From Veillonella nakazawae (lineage in GTDB: Bacteria > Bacillota > Negativicutes > Veillonellales > Veillonellaceae): 64,000 nt of DNA. Both the position numbers and the translations under genes were made by a program. Under the pieces are notes generated by a model. It was not told where the DNA came from. It was given only the letters and a program-made list of their open reading frames with translations, and did no database searches. Each line of letters begins with the position of its first letter. Position 1 is the stretch's first letter. This document shows positions 35,059 through 45,433 of this stretch, one piece after another. The stretch is taken from NCBI RefSeq assembly GCF_013393365.1, contig NZ_AP022321.1, positions 1,026,001-1,090,000 of the forward strand, written 5' to 3'.

Positions 35059-35790
35059 TTATAGTTCTAATTCATATTGAATCATTGCTAATGATCCAAT
35101 GGCAGCTGTTTCTGCTCGTAAAATAGTATTGCCCAGCGATACTGATTTACCGCCACTCTCTATAATAGCATTGATTTCCTTCTCTTGATAGCCCCCCTCT
35201 GGACCAATACAGATTAGAATATCAGTTATAGTTTGATTAGTGTGTACTAATTGTAGTGCGGACTTAATAGTATGACCATCTTCATTTTCATAAGCTACTA
35301 ATTTTAATGCGTCAGCTTCGATTGTTAATACTTGTGAAAGCGTTTCACCTACTACAAGTGTGGGCAGTTGATTGCGGCCACACTGTTGGGCTGCTTCTAA
35401 CATAATTTTTTCCCAACGACTGACTTTTGATTGTAGTTTCTTATCATCATATTTAGCTACACAGTTTGCCGTAGATACAAGATAAATGGTATCTACATTT
35501 AATTCCGTCGCTTTTTGTAATACCCATTCTAACTTTTCACCTTTCAATAAGGATTGAACTAGAATAGTTCGATACGACGATACATCAATCGCTACATATT
35601 CAATAAGTTTAGCCTGTGCTATACCATCAACTTCATCAGTAATCTGATAGATACCACAACGATTATCACTGCCCGTTACAGTAATGGGTTCCTCTATATT
35701 ATGACGAAATACATGTAACACATGATGCGTCACATCTTTCGGTAATTCTATTCTTTCATCTAATGGTGTAGGAATAAAAATCTTTTTCAT
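35059..35790 (-). CDS. rsmE: 16S rRNA m3U1498 methyltransferase
   Basis: RsmE is a SPOUT enzyme methylating N3 of U1498. The 243-residue protein has the PUA-like N-terminus, the AAQQCGRNQLPTL stretch and the C-terminal knot motifs CIGPEGGYQEKEI and LGNTILRAETA. I start at the ATG at 35790, which overlaps the prmA stop as ATGA; the longer frame begins inside prmA without a site. Confidence 0.95.
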   Translation of the reverse strand: MKKIFIPTPLDERIELPKDVTHHVLHVFRHNIEEPITVTGSDNRCGIYQITDEVDGIAQAKLIEYVAIDVSSYRTILVQSLLKGEKLEWVLQKATELNVDTIYLVSTANCVAKYDDKKLQSKVSRWEKIMLEAAQQCGRNQLPTLVVGETLSQVLTIEADALKLVAYENEDGHTIKSALQLVHTNQTITDILICIGPEGGYQEKEINAIIESGGKSVSLGNTILRAETAAIGSLAMIQYELEL

Positions 35791-36650
35791 CGCTTTTCTA
35801 GCGCAAATGTATGCCAAGGCCCTGCAATGCGCTCCTCAATAATATGCCAATTAGCCTTAATATATGGCATGATTTCATCATACCGATCATCTATAATGCC
35901 ACTTATAATTAAAATTCCCTTATCCTCTAGTTTTTTACCAATTTGAGGTAATAGTATTTTAAGTGGATCCACTGTTAAGTTAGCTAAAATTAATTGGGCA
36001 GTACCATTGAAATCACTATCCAAATTACCACAAATAATCTCTGCAGATACATGATTATTCTCACAGTTAATACGAGCTTGATTGGCAGCATATTCCTCAA
36101 TATCAATACCAACCAAATGCTTGATTCCTAAATGTGCTGCTACCAATAAGAGAATACCCGTTCCTGTACCAATATCTAAACAAGTAACTTGATTAAGATC
36201 CATGGATTCACTATAAGATTTCAATAGTTCGGCACATGTACGTGTTGTCTCATGAGAGCCAGTACCAAAGGAAATATCTGAATCGATTTCTATAATTGTT
36301 TTATTGTCGACGTTATCATATTCTTGCCATGCAGGTTTAATTACAATATTTGGTAATATTTCTGTAGGCTCAATATATTGTTGCCAAGAATTTAACCACG
36401 TAGATTCGTCTAGTATATGAGCATCTATTGATTTTACCGTAATATTTGCCTCTGTAAGACGTTTTTCTAAGTCTTCTTTAATCACATCGGCATCAAGTGT
36501 TGGATCAGCGTAGAGCGTTAATTTTATTAAATTAGGTTGTTCTTCAATATCTTCTTCTATAATTCCATTGTCTGCGTAATCGTCAAAAAGAGTAGTCACC
36601 TCATCGGTGGCTACTCTTTCACAGACAATGGATACTTCTATCCACTGCAT
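35787..36650 (-). CDS. prmA: Ribosomal protein L11 methyltransferase
   Basis: PrmA methylates L11. The 287-residue protein has an N-terminal L11-recognition domain and a SAM domain with SFGTGSHETTRTCAELL, CLDIGTGTGILLLVAAHLG and ILANLTVDPLKILLPQI. The start at 36650 (MQWIEVSIV) follows AAAGGAG; the 11 extra upstream codons are not supported. The prmA-rsmE order after dnaJ is standard in Firmicutes. Confidence 0.95.
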   Translation of the reverse strand: MQWIEVSIVCERVATDEVTTLFDDYADNGIIEEDIEEQPNLIKLTLYADPTLDADVIKEDLEKRLTEANITVKSIDAHILDESTWLNSWQQYIEPTEILPNIVIKPAWQEYDNVDNKTIIEIDSDISFGTGSHETTRTCAELLKSYSESMDLNQVTCLDIGTGTGILLLVAAHLGIKHLVGIDIEEYAANQARINCENNHVSAEIICGNLDSDFNGTAQLILANLTVDPLKILLPQIGKKLEDKGILIISGIIDDRYDEIMPYIKANWHIIEERIAGPWHTFALEKR

Positions 36651-36705
36651 ATATGCTCCTTTATAGGGAATGTGATGGAACAAACCATTCCTTCACATGA
36701 GCTGT

Positions 36706-37863
36706 TCATTTCGTTAAACAGTCCTTGATTTTTTCAAAGAGACTTTTGCTCACTTGCAAGTTATTTACATCTTCATTGCTTTCATTAGCAAAGCGTAATA
36801 ACAACTCACGTTGAGTATCGGTCAATTTTTTAGGCGTTTGGACAGTTACTACAATATGTTGGTCCCCTCTTTGGTTAGGGTTACGCAAATATGGAATACC
36901 TTTGCCCTTTACGCGGAATGCCGTTCCCGTTTGAGTACCTTCCGGAATCTTTAACTCTACTTTACCATCTAAGGTGTTAACTTGTATAGTCGCACCAAGA
37001 GCAGCTTGAGCAAAGCTAATATTCACACGGCTAATAACGTCATTACCATTTCGTTCAAATTCCTTATGAGGACGAACAAAAATATATACATAAAGATCGC
37101 CTTTAGGGCCACCTAAGATACCTGGTTCACCTTCATTAGCAACGCGTAAGCGAGAACCACTATCTACACCTGCTGGAATTTTAATAGAAATCTTGCGTTT
37201 TGCAAGCATTTCACCTGTACCACGGCATTTAGAACAAGGTTTTTCAATGCTTTTACCAGTACCATGACAGCGAGAACAAGTGCGAACGGATTGCATACGC
37301 CCAAATGGAGTATTTTGAATAACCGCTTCTTGACCAGAACCATGACAGTTTGGACAAGTATCGACACGAGATCCTGGTTCACCACCAGTACCATGACAGT
37401 GATCACATTCTTCATGACGATGCACTTCTATTTCCATAGATTTACCAAAGGCTGCATCTTCAAAGGAAATATCAATATCTTCGCGCAAGTCATTGCCTTT
37501 TTGAGGGCCTTGTTGTTGGCGTCCACCACCAAACATGCCTCCAAAAATGTCGCCAAAGATATCACCAAATCCGCCAGCTTGACCACCGAAACCTCCAAAG
37601 CCTCCTTGGAAACCACCGGCGCCAGCGCCGCCTCCTTGTTTGAAGGCGTCGTGGCCGAATTGGTCATATTGAGCTTTTTTAGTTTCGTCAGACAATACTT
37701 CGTAAGCTTCGTTCGCTTCTTTAAACTTTGCTTCTGCTTCCTTAGGATTATCTTTATTTACATCTGGATGGTATTGGCGTGCCTTTTTACGGAAGGCCTT
37801 TTTGATTTCATCTTGAGAGGCATTTTTGCTAACCCCTAGGATGTCATAATAATCACGTGCCAT
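36706..37863 (-). CDS. dnaJ: Chaperone DnaJ
   Basis: DnaJ delivers substrates to DnaK and stimulates its ATPase. The J domain (1-70) has HPD at 32-34. A Gly/Phe-rich segment follows (about 77-120), then four zinc motifs ([32 protein letters not shown]) and the C-terminal substrate-binding domains. Length 385. It is under the CIRCE-controlled hrcA promoter. Confidence 0.98.
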   Translation of the reverse strand: MARDYYDILGVSKNASQDEIKKAFRKKARQYHPDVNKDNPKEAEAKFKEANEAYEVLSDETKKAQYDQFGHDAFKQGGGAGAGGFQGGFGGFGGQAGGFGDIFGDIFGGMFGGGRQQQGPQKGNDLREDIDISFEDAAFGKSMEIEVHRHEECDHCHGTGGEPGSRVDTCPNCHGSGQEAVIQNTPFGRMQSVRTCSRCHGTGKSIEKPCSKCRGTGEMLAKRKISIKIPAGVDSGSRLRVANEGEPGILGGPKGDLYVYIFVRPHKEFERNGNDVISRVNISFAQAALGATIQVNTLDGKVELKIPEGTQTGTAFRVKGKGIPYLRNPNQRGDQHIVVTVQTPKKLTDTQRELLLRFANESNEDVNNLQVSKSLFEKIKDCLTK

Positions 37864-37879
37864 TAGTTACCAACCCTTC

Positions 37880-39721
37880 TTATTTCTTGTCGTCATCCAC
37901 TACTGTGTAATCAGCATCAACTACATTGTCATCAGATTTTGTTTGTTGTTGACCTTGATCTGCACCACCAGCTGCTTGTTGAGCTTGTTGTGCTGCTGCA
38001 TACATTTGTTCTGCTAATTTATGTAATGGTTGTTCCAAAGCTTCACTATCTTTTTTGATGTCTTCAATGTTGCCAGCTTCGATAGATTTTTTCAATTTAT
38101 CTTTTGCTTCTTCAACTTCTTTCAATAAAGCAGTATCGCCTTTACCATCAAGTTCTTTCAATGCTTTTTCAGCTTGATATACCAAGGAGTCTGCATTATT
38201 TTTAACATCTAATTCTTCTTTTCTAGCTTTATCTTCTGCAGCATGTGCTTCAGCTTCTTTAACCATACGATCGATTTCGTCTTCTTTTAATCCGCTAGAA
38301 GAAGTAATTGTAATTTTTTGTTCTTTTTGAGTACCCAAATCTTTAGCTTTTACGTGTACGATACCATTAGCATCGATATCGAATGTTACTTCGATTTGAG
38401 GAACCCCACGAGGAGCTGCTGGGATACCATCCAAGTTGAATCGACCCAATGTTTTATTATCTGCTGCGAACTCACGTTCACCTTGCAATACATGGATATC
38501 TACAGATGGTTGGTTATCTGCTGCAGTGGAGAATACTTGAGATTTAGATGTAGGAATTGTAGTGTTACGATCGATAATACGTGTGAATACACCACCCATT
38601 GTTTCAATACCAAGAGACAATGGAGTTACATCAAGCAACAATACGTCTTTTACTTCACCTACTAATACACCACCTTGAATAGCAGCACCAATAGCTACAC
38701 ATTCATCAGGGTTAACGTTTTTAGTTGGTTCTTTACCCAATACTTTTTTAATAGCTTCTTGTACAGCTGGAATACGGCTAGAGCCACCAACTAACAATAC
38801 TTTATCGATATCAGAAGCGGAAAGACCAGCATCTTGCATAGCTTTACGTGTAGGTTCAATAGTAGCTTGTACCAAGTCAGCAGTCAATTCTTCAAATTTG
38901 GCACGAGTTAATGTTACGTCTAAGTGTTTAGGACCAGTAGCATCAGCTGTGATGAATGGCAAATTGATATTTGTACTTGCTACGCCAGACAATTCAATTT
39001 TAGCTTTTTCAGCAGCTTCTTTTAAACGTTGATCAGCTAATTTATCATTGGATAAATCGATACCAGTTTCTTTTTTGAATTCTTCAATAAGGTAGTTCAT
39101 GATGCGTTGGTCGAAGTCATCGCCACCAAGATGGTTATTACCAGATGTTGCCAATACTTCGAATACGCCATCACCAAGTTCAAGGATAGATACGTCGAAT
39201 GTACCACCACCAAGGTCAAATACAAGAACTTTACCGTCTTCATCTTTATCTACACCATATGCAAGAGCAGCTGCTGTAGGTTCGTTGATGATACGAAGTA
39301 CTTCAAGACCTGCAATCGCACCAGCGTCTTTTGTAGCTTGACGTTGAGCATCTGTAAAGTATGCAGGAACTGTAATAACAGCTTGTTTAACAGGCTCGCC
39401 CAAGTAAGCTTCTGCATCAGCTTTGATTTTTTGAAGAATCATAGCAGAAATTTCTTGAGGAGTATAAGATTTACCTTCTACAGTTACTTTGTAGTCTGTA
39501 CCCATGTGACGTTTAATAGAAATGATTGTGTTTTCTGGGTTAGATACAGCTTGACGTTTAGCCAATTGACCTACTAAACGTTCGCCATTTTTTGCAAAAC
39601 CAACAACGGAAGGAGTAGTACGAGCGCCTTCTTGGTTAGTAATAACCGTAGGTTCGCCGCCTTCCATAACCGCAACACAAGAGTTTGTAGTACCTAAATC
39701 AATACCAATTACCTTTGCCAT
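37880..39721 (-). CDS. dnaK: Chaperone DnaK (Hsp70)
   Basis: DnaK is the ATP-dependent Hsp70. The N-terminal [16 protein letters not shown], the phosphate-2 motif [15 protein letters not shown], and [14 protein letters not shown] are intact. The substrate domain and a Gln-rich, acidic C-terminus complete 613 residues. It lies between grpE and dnaJ in the usual order. Confidence 0.98.
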   Translation of the reverse strand: MAKVIGIDLGTTNSCVAVMEGGEPTVITNQEGARTTPSVVGFAKNGERLVGQLAKRQAVSNPENTIISIKRHMGTDYKVTVEGKSYTPQEISAMILQKIKADAEAYLGEPVKQAVITVPAYFTDAQRQATKDAGAIAGLEVLRIINEPTAAALAYGVDKDEDGKVLVFDLGGGTFDVSILELGDGVFEVLATSGNNHLGGDDFDQRIMNYLIEEFKKETGIDLSNDKLADQRLKEAAEKAKIELSGVASTNINLPFITADATGPKHLDVTLTRAKFEELTADLVQATIEPTRKAMQDAGLSASDIDKVLLVGGSSRIPAVQEAIKKVLGKEPTKNVNPDECVAIGAAIQGGVLVGEVKDVLLLDVTPLSLGIETMGGVFTRIIDRNTTIPTSKSQVFSTAADNQPSVDIHVLQGEREFAADNKTLGRFNLDGIPAAPRGVPQIEVTFDIDANGIVHVKAKDLGTQKEQKITITSSSGLKEDEIDRMVKEAEAHAAEDKARKEELDVKNNADSLVYQAEKALKELDGKGDTALLKEVEEAKDKLKKSIEAGNIEDIKKDSEALEQPLHKLAEQMYAAAQQAQQAAGGADQGQQQTKSDDNVVDADYTVVDDDKK

Positions 39722-39749
39722 AATATATGCCTCCTAAAACCTTTATAAT

Positions 39750-40295
39750 CTATTCAACAACTTTTACCATTGCAGGACGAATACAACGACCATCAACAGT
39801 ATAGCCAGTTTGCAATACTTCACATACCGTATCAGATTCATATTCATCTGACGGCACTCGCATAATCGCTTGATGGAAATTTGGATCAAATGGTTTACCT
39901 ACCGCATCGATAACGGCTAAACCATGTTTAGATAGCATAGCCATCAAGTTTTGATGGATCATGATAAATCCATCAAGGAATACCTTTGCATCACCTTCCA
40001 CTGGGCTTTGAACAGCTCGTTCAAAGTTATCTAATACAGGAAGTAGATCTGTAAGTACATCCCCTTTAACATATCCTGCAAGTTGCTCTTTTTCTTGATT
40101 AGTACGACGTTTGAAGTTGTCGAAGTCCGCTTGTAAACGCTTGTAGCGATTATCAAAGTCTGCTTTGAGCTCCTCTAACACTTGAGCTGCATCAGCCACA
40201 ACTTCTTCAGCTTCCTCAACAGTTGGTTCCTCTACATTTGTAGCTTCCACTGTTTCGTCCACTGTTTCTTGTTTAATGTCTTGTTCTTCAGCCAT
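39750..40295 (-). CDS. grpE: Nucleotide exchange factor GrpE
   Basis: GrpE releases ADP from DnaK. The 181-residue protein has an acidic N-terminal tail, a long coiled-coil helix (about 35-90, YKRLQADFDNFKRRTNQEKE) and the C-terminal beta-domain with GKPFDPNFHQAIMRV and LQTGYTVDGRCIRPAMVKV. Confidence 0.97.
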   Translation of the reverse strand: MAEEQDIKQETVDETVEATNVEEPTVEEAEEVVADAAQVLEELKADFDNRYKRLQADFDNFKRRTNQEKEQLAGYVKGDVLTDLLPVLDNFERAVQSPVEGDAKVFLDGFIMIHQNLMAMLSKHGLAVIDAVGKPFDPNFHQAIMRVPSDEYESDTVCEVLQTGYTVDGRCIRPAMVKVVE

Positions 40296-40307
40296 TATAT
40301 GCCCTTT

Positions 40308-41324
40308 CTATTTTTGTTCTTTTACCATAGATTCCATTATATGTTTCATATGAGACAACATACCAATGATACGACCATACTCCATTCGTGTCGGTCCTAG
40401 AATAGCAAGAGTACCGATAGGCTGATCTTGATTTGTAAAATCAGCTTGTACCACACTCATCGATTGAAGTGCTTCGGTATCATTTTCATTGCCAATCTTT
40501 ACCTTCACAGGTGTAGGTGAATCATCCTTTAATAATTGTCCCAATTGATTTTGTTCTTCCACTAATGAAAGCAAGGGTTGCACTTTTTCAACAGACTTAA
40601 ACTCTGGTTGATTTAACAACTCTGTGGTACCTACAGAATAGAACAACTTACGTTTATTAATTGCTCGTAATAATGTTTCTGAAAGGATCATCAAAATCCC
40701 TTGTGGACCTTCCATATGAATCAAAAGTGTTCCTAACGCTTCAGCCGTTACATGACCAATACCTATATTCTGTAAAGCATTGCTAAATTGCATAGCTAAA
40801 CTTTGTAATACATCAGGCGAAACGCCTTCAGTAAAGTACATTAATTCATTATCAAGAGCACCAGTCTCAGTAATAACAACCATAACAGCTTGATGTGAAT
40901 CAAGCGGCAATACATGAATGTATTTGATTAATGCTCTATCATAGGCTGGAGCTAAGAACAAACTCATACTATGGCTCACTTGTGATAATAATTTAGCCAT
41001 ATTTAAGAAGAGCTCACTCGTAGATCCATTAGAATGTTTCCATAACATTTCAATTTTCTCAGCATCCTGTAATGGAACAGGTTGTTGATTCAACATAGAA
41101 TCAACATATAAGCGATAGCCTTTAGCTGAAGGAATACGTCCCGCCGATGTATGAGGTTGCTCCAAATAGCCTAACTCCTCTAAATCGGACATTTCATTTC
41201 GTACTGTTGCAGGACTAATACCAAGATTATAATTCTTTGCAATCGTCCTGGAACCTACAGGTTCAGCAGATTTAACGTAGTCTTCAATTATGGCTCGCAA
41301 GATGCGCTGTTTTCTTTCATCCAT
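40308..41324 (-). CDS. hrcA: Heat-inducible transcription repressor HrcA
   Basis: HrcA binds the CIRCE operator and represses the dnaK operon, with GroEL as its co-factor in known systems. The N-terminal winged helix (ILRAIIEDYVKSAEPVGSRT, GISPATVRNEMSDLEELGYL) and the C-terminal GIIGPTRMEYGR-like end (LGPTRMEYGRIIGMLSHM) are present. The start at 41324 (MDERKQ, 338 residues) follows AGAGGTG. CIRCE is 15 bases upstream. Confidence 0.97.
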   Translation of the reverse strand: MDERKQRILRAIIEDYVKSAEPVGSRTIAKNYNLGISPATVRNEMSDLEELGYLEQPHTSAGRIPSAKGYRLYVDSMLNQQPVPLQDAEKIEMLWKHSNGSTSELFLNMAKLLSQVSHSMSLFLAPAYDRALIKYIHVLPLDSHQAVMVVITETGALDNELMYFTEGVSPDVLQSLAMQFSNALQNIGIGHVTAEALGTLLIHMEGPQGILMILSETLLRAINKRKLFYSVGTTELLNQPEFKSVEKVQPLLSLVEEQNQLGQLLKDDSPTPVKVKIGNENDTEALQSMSVVQADFTNQDQPIGTLAILGPTRMEYGRIIGMLSHMKHIMESMVKEQK

Positions 41325-41338
41325 AATGACACCTCTTG

Positions 41339-41365
41339 TTAGCACTCATAAACTTTGAGTGCTAA
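41339..41365 (-). promoter_or_regulatory. CIRCE operator
   Basis: TTAGCACTC, nine bases, GAGTGCTAA: an exact match to the CIRCE consensus, between the promoter and hrcA. It implies HrcA autoregulation of the hrcA-grpE-dnaK-dnaJ operon. Confidence 0.98.
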
Positions 41366-41376
41366 TCGCATGTATA

Positions 41377-41404
41377 ATATTATCACATTGGAAAAAATTG
41401 TCAA
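41377..41404 (-). promoter_or_regulatory. hrcA operon promoter
   Basis: Minus-strand TTGACA (41399-41404) and TAATAT (41377-41382) with a 16-base spacer; a TATTAT 3 bases further is an alternative -10. CIRCE lies directly downstream. Confidence 0.8.
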
Positions 41405-41504
41405 GCAAAAAAATCCTTAAAAAGTCAAATAATATCTATTTAGTCAAAAAGACAATTGAATATTTTTAATTAATTAGTCAAAAAATCAAAGTGTAATAAT
41501 TAGA

Positions 41505-41612
41505 AAACACTTATACTATCTACATTTATGTCATATCCTAAAATCTAAAAAGTAGAATATGATGGTCTAATAAAATTTTTATTATTAAAACCATAAAATA
41601 GTATAAGTGTTT
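41505..41612. repeat. 108-bp element with perfect 15-bp inverted ends
   Basis: The left end AAACACTTATACTAT (41505-41519) and its exact complement (41598-41612) bound a 78-base AT-rich interior that carries a further AATAAAATTTTTATT palindrome. The shape is like a MITE or a long hairpin. No target-site duplication is obvious, and a second copy is not seen in this window. Confidence 0.55.
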
Positions 41613-41722
41613 ATATATATCATAATTTTATTGTTACTAAAATTCGGAGAAAAACTAATAACTCTCTAGATAAACGAACAGATTAAGTACTATAAAACCA
41701 TTCGCACTTAAAATATAGCAAC

Positions 41723-42325
41723 TTATAGTTCTACACCTTCTAAGGGATTACCTAGGCGTTCTAATAATTTTCCCATACGCTCACGAGGCTCTCCATGTTC
41801 TGCATACCAATCTACTAAGATATCTACAGCTTTTTTGGATTGCTCAACAGTAAGCTTTCTAGCCAAAATTTTACCAGCCTCTGGTCGCATTCCTGTATTG
41901 CCACCAACAGCCAACATAAATCCTTGAGATGTACCAATAAAAGCAATATCTTTTACCATTGCATCTGGACAGTTACGACCACAGCCACTGATACCAATTT
42001 TGCACTTGTGAGATGTTTTTCGGCCGTAATGTTTTCTCTCTACATAATCAGCCAATTCTTTAGTTTCCATTTGGCCATTTTTACAATAGCCTTTACCTAC
42101 GCAGGCGATTAAGGAATTAACACCCCTATGAATAACAGTGGTTACGCCTTCTGGTAATTCAGAGATAAGTTTTTCCTTATCGTCTTTTTCAATACCTGTA
42201 ATTTGTATACCTGTTACTACATGGCGGAAAGATCCTCCATATTTTTCAGCCAGTTCTATGCATGCCTTCATTTGATCTAAAGTAAATTCATTATGTAAAC
42301 CGTGTAATATGACAGATGTCTTCAT
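41723..42325 (-). CDS. Small siroheme/4Fe-4S sulfite-nitrite reductase-like protein
   Basis: A 200-residue protein resembling a single ferredoxin-like half plus the cofactor-binding region of nitrite/sulfite reductases. The Cys pattern ACVGKGYC (Cys75, Cys81) and SGCGRNC (Cys115, Cys119) matches the siroheme-4Fe-4S site. GNTGMRP follows at 143-149. It has a GGAGG site. Full-size siroheme enzymes are about 500 residues, and known dissimilatory-type small homologues have no firm function. The electron donor and substrate cannot be read from sequence, and no siroheme synthesis gene is in this window. Confidence 0.8.
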   Translation of the reverse strand: MKTSVILHGLHNEFTLDQMKACIELAEKYGGSFRHVVTGIQITGIEKDDKEKLISELPEGVTTVIHRGVNSLIACVGKGYCKNGQMETKELADYVERKHYGRKTSHKCKIGISGCGRNCPDAMVKDIAFIGTSQGFMLAVGGNTGMRPEAGKILARKLTVEQSKKAVDILVDWYAEHGEPRERMGKLLERLGNPLEGVEL

Positions 42326-42406
42326 CGTTCCTCCTCAAATCTAGCATGCTTATTCATCATCATCCTATTTATACTAACATATTAAATTTTGAGAAACTGT
42401 GAGAAA

Positions 42407-43591
42407 TTACTCTCGAATAAATTGACTAAACACATAATTCCCATGCTTGGCGCCTTCAGGGGTTAAATGATAACTACCATTTTGATACTCTAATAAGCCT
42501 TTAGTAACCAAATCTTCTAATATATTACCAAATAAGTTATGAACAGATACACCAAATCTATCCTCAAATTTTTGCTCATCAAGGCCCCACTTAGTGCGAA
42601 GCGCTAAGAAGCAAAAGTCCTCTTGTGCTCGCTCTACAGTAATCGTCTCCGTATCGATAGTAGGCATAATGTATCGATCAACGGATTGTATATAAGGCAT
42701 CACATTACGATTGTTACTACGGCGGACTCCATCATAGAAGGAATGCGCACCTGCACCAAATCCTAAATAGTCTATATAATGCCAATATTTTAAATTATGA
42801 CGACTGTAGAAATTACCCTTCGCGAAATTTGAAATCTCGTATCGCTCAAACCCTAGTGCTTTTAAACCAGACATCATCGTATCATACATTGACTCATCTA
42901 TACTTTCACTAGGAATAGAGATCAAGTTCTTTTGTACTAAATGATATAAATAAGTGCCTACCTCAACTTGTAAACCATACGTAGAAATATGATTAATTGG
43001 TAAATCTTTTACAATATTTAAATTATGCTGAATATCCTCTAAGGTTTGTCGTGGCAAGCCATAAATTAAATCAATATTAATATCTGTAAATCCAGCCTCT
43101 TTAGCATCATAAACAGCTTGTTTAGCCTTTTCCCCATCATGACTGCGATGCAGCATGGTAAGCGCCTTATCATCAAAGGTTTGAACACCAAAACTAATGC
43201 GATTAAAACCTAGTTTAACTAACTTAGTTAGATACTGTAGATCTACTTCACCAGGATTAGACTCTATAGTCATATGGCAATCGTCAGTAATAGTAAAAGT
43301 ACTTTTAATTTTATCTACAATCATCTGTAGCTGTTGTATTGATAATTCAGTAGGTGTTCCACCACCAAAATAAATAGTATCAATAGGTTTCGATTTAGAC
43401 TCTGGGTGTTCTGACACCCATAAATCCATTTCTTGTACTAATGCATAGACATAGGTTTCATAATAATCTTGTAAATTTTGATAGGCTGGAAAATCACAAT
43501 ACATACATTTCTGTTTACAAAAAGGGATATGGACATACAAGCCCATATCCCCAAGTGTAGACAGATTCAGGATATTAGAATCTGTTTTCAT
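42407..43591 (-). CDS. hemW: HemW-like radical SAM heme chaperone
   Basis: A 394-residue radical SAM protein once annotated as oxygen-independent coproporphyrinogen oxidase. The cluster motif is CKQKCMYCDF at residues 25-34. A Phe where HemN has a fourth Cys marks the HemW branch, which handles heme rather than oxidising coproporphyrinogen. The C-terminal HemN domain is present. The start at 43591 is an ATG 9 bases from GAGG; that site lies in the end of lepA, 4 bases before this gene. Confidence 0.92.
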   Translation of the reverse strand: MKTDSNILNLSTLGDMGLYVHIPFCKQKCMYCDFPAYQNLQDYYETYVYALVQEMDLWVSEHPESKSKPIDTIYFGGGTPTELSIQQLQMIVDKIKSTFTITDDCHMTIESNPGEVDLQYLTKLVKLGFNRISFGVQTFDDKALTMLHRSHDGEKAKQAVYDAKEAGFTDINIDLIYGLPRQTLEDIQHNLNIVKDLPINHISTYGLQVEVGTYLYHLVQKNLISIPSESIDESMYDTMMSGLKALGFERYEISNFAKGNFYSRHNLKYWHYIDYLGFGAGAHSFYDGVRRSNNRNVMPYIQSVDRYIMPTIDTETITVERAQEDFCFLALRTKWGLDEQKFEDRFGVSVHNLFGNILEDLVTKGLLEYQNGSYHLTPEGAKHGNYVFSQFIRE

Positions 43592-43595
43592 TATA

Positions 43596-45395
43596 TTAGT
43601 CCTCAACCTTGAGAATAGCCATAAATGCTTCTTGTGGAATCTCTACAGAGCCCACAGACTTCATACGTTTCTTACCAGCTTTTTGTTTTTCTAAGAGTTT
43701 ACGTTTACGAGAAATATCACCGCCGTAACACTTCGCCAAAACGTCTTTACGCCACGCTTTTACAGTCTCACGAGCCACAATTTTCGTGCCCACCGCTGCT
43801 TGAATTGGAATTTCAAACATTTGACGAGGAATCAATTCTTTTAATTTTTCAGCTAACGCACGACCACGTGTAGAAGCACGGTCCTTATGTACGATAATAG
43901 ACAATGCATCCACAGGATCACCATTTAACAGAATATCCATCTTAACCATTGGAGATTGTTTATACCCAATCAACTCATAGTCAAGAGACGCATAACCCTT
44001 GGTAGCAGATTTCAATTTATCAAAGTAGTCGTAAATAATTTCACTCAAAGGCAAGTGATACACAACAGATACACGTGTTTCATCCAAATATTCCATGGAT
44101 TGATATTCACCACGTTTATCTTGAGATAACTCCATAATAGTACCAACAAAGTCTTTAGGCACAATTGTAGTAGCTTTTACATATGGTTCTTCAATGTAAT
44201 CGATTTCAGTTGGTGGTGGTAATTTAGCAGGGTTATCCACTTCAAGCATTTCTCCATTCGTCTTATAAATCTTGTAGTTTACAGATGGAGCTGTTGTAAT
44301 AAGGGATAAGTTATATTCACGCTCTAACCGTTCTTGAATTACATCCATATGTAACAGCCCAAGGAAGCCACAACGGAAACCAAAACCCAATGCTAAAGAT
44401 GTTTCAGCTTCATATTCTAAAGCAGCATCATTAAGCTGTAACTTTTCTAATGCATCACGAAGATTTTCATAGTCCTTAGAATCTGTTGGATACAAGCCAC
44501 AATATACCATGGATACGGCTTTTCGATAGCCTGGTAATGGTTCTGGTGCAGGATTATCAGCTAATGTTACCGTATCACCTACGTGACAGTCTGCTACATT
44601 CTTAATACTTGCCGCAATACAACCTACAGAACCACATGATAATTCCTGAACAGGCACAAGATTTGGTGTAAAGATACCGAGCTCAGTTACATCAAAATCC
44701 TTATTATCATGCATCATGCGAATGGTATCTTTTGCTTTAATAGTACCTTCTTTTACACGCACATAAGCAATTGCACCTTTATAAGCATCAAAGCGGCTAT
44801 CAAAAATCAATGCTCTTGTTGGTTCATCAGATTTATCTGGTGGTGCAGGCACCTTATTTACAATGGCTTCTAAAATATCTGGAATGCCAATGCCAGATTT
44901 AGCAGAACATAATACTGCTTCTGATGCGTCTAAACCAATGATATCTTCAATTTCATGTCTAACCCGATCAGGATCGGCAGAAGGCAAATCAATTTTGTTA
45001 ATAACAGGAATAATTTCAAGATCATGTTCTAAAGCGAGATACACATTTGCCAACGTTTGAGCTTCTACACCTTGTGCAGCATCTACTACTAGTAATGCAC
45101 CTTCACAAGCTGCAAGAGAACGAGATACTTCATAGCTGAAATCCACATGGCCAGGAGTATCGATAAGGTTCAAAGTATACTCTTCTCCATCTTGTGCTTT
45201 ATACAAAATTCGAACAGATTGTGCCTTAATAGTAATACCACGTTCTCGTTCCAAATCCATGGAGTCTAGGACTTGCGCTTCCATTTCTCGTTTTTGTAAT
45301 GTGCCAGTATATTCAATTAATCTGTCGGCGATGGTAGATTTACCATGGTCAATATGAGCTATAATACAGAAGTTTCTAATCTTTTTCGTTGACAT
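43596..45395 (-). CDS. lepA: Elongation factor 4 (LepA)
   Basis: EF4 is a ribosomal GTPase that back-translocates or remodels stalled ribosomes. The 599-residue protein has the P-loop AHIDHGKST at 13-21, DTPGHVDF and [10 protein letters not shown], domains II to V, and the LepA-specific C-terminal domain ending [17 protein letters not shown]. The start ATG has no adjacent Shine-Dalgarno. The nearest strong site is 31 bases upstream, beyond a hairpin. Confidence 0.97.
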   Translation of the reverse strand: MSTKKIRNFCIIAHIDHGKSTIADRLIEYTGTLQKREMEAQVLDSMDLERERGITIKAQSVRILYKAQDGEEYTLNLIDTPGHVDFSYEVSRSLAACEGALLVVDAAQGVEAQTLANVYLALEHDLEIIPVINKIDLPSADPDRVRHEIEDIIGLDASEAVLCSAKSGIGIPDILEAIVNKVPAPPDKSDEPTRALIFDSRFDAYKGAIAYVRVKEGTIKAKDTIRMMHDNKDFDVTELGIFTPNLVPVQELSCGSVGCIAASIKNVADCHVGDTVTLADNPAPEPLPGYRKAVSMVYCGLYPTDSKDYENLRDALEKLQLNDAALEYEAETSLALGFGFRCGFLGLLHMDVIQERLEREYNLSLITTAPSVNYKIYKTNGEMLEVDNPAKLPPPTEIDYIEEPYVKATTIVPKDFVGTIMELSQDKRGEYQSMEYLDETRVSVVYHLPLSEIIYDYFDKLKSATKGYASLDYELIGYKQSPMVKMDILLNGDPVDALSIIVHKDRASTRGRALAEKLKELIPRQMFEIPIQAAVGTKIVARETVKAWRKDVLAKCYGGDISRKRKLLEKQKAGKKRMKSVGSVEIPQEAFMAILKVED

Positions 45396-45404
45396 ACTAT
45401 GTAA

Positions 45405-45433
45405 ACAAGTTCAAGGAACTTGTATTCTCCTTT
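45405..45433 (-). promoter_or_regulatory. Displaced ribosome binding site and hairpin before lepA
   Basis: AAAGGAG at 45427-45433 touches the mnmA stop codon. An 8-bp perfect hairpin (45405-45412 with 45416-45423, 3-base loop) sits between it and the lepA ATG at 45395. Folding would bring the site to about 12 bases from the ATG. Confidence 0.55.

Larger units (their letters stand above)
41366..41722. other. AT-rich intergenic region with hrcA promoter and inverted-repeat element
   Basis: This 357-base gap holds the hrcA promoter, two direct copies of TAGTCAAAAA (41441-41450 and 41475-41484, 34 bases apart) and a 108-base element with perfect inverted ends (41505-41612). No open frame was recognised. 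The remaining sequence is very AT-rich. Confidence 0.6.

Noticed and set aside
37264..37839. 191-codon open frame antisense to dnaJ
   Set aside because: Mirror of the repeated Gly- and Cys-rich dnaJ codons; no start signal and no known domain.
39107..39577. 156-codon open frame antisense to dnaK
   Set aside because: It lies wholly within the conserved dnaK coding sequence, has no ribosome binding site and gives Cys/Phe-rich low-complexity protein typical of a shadow frame.
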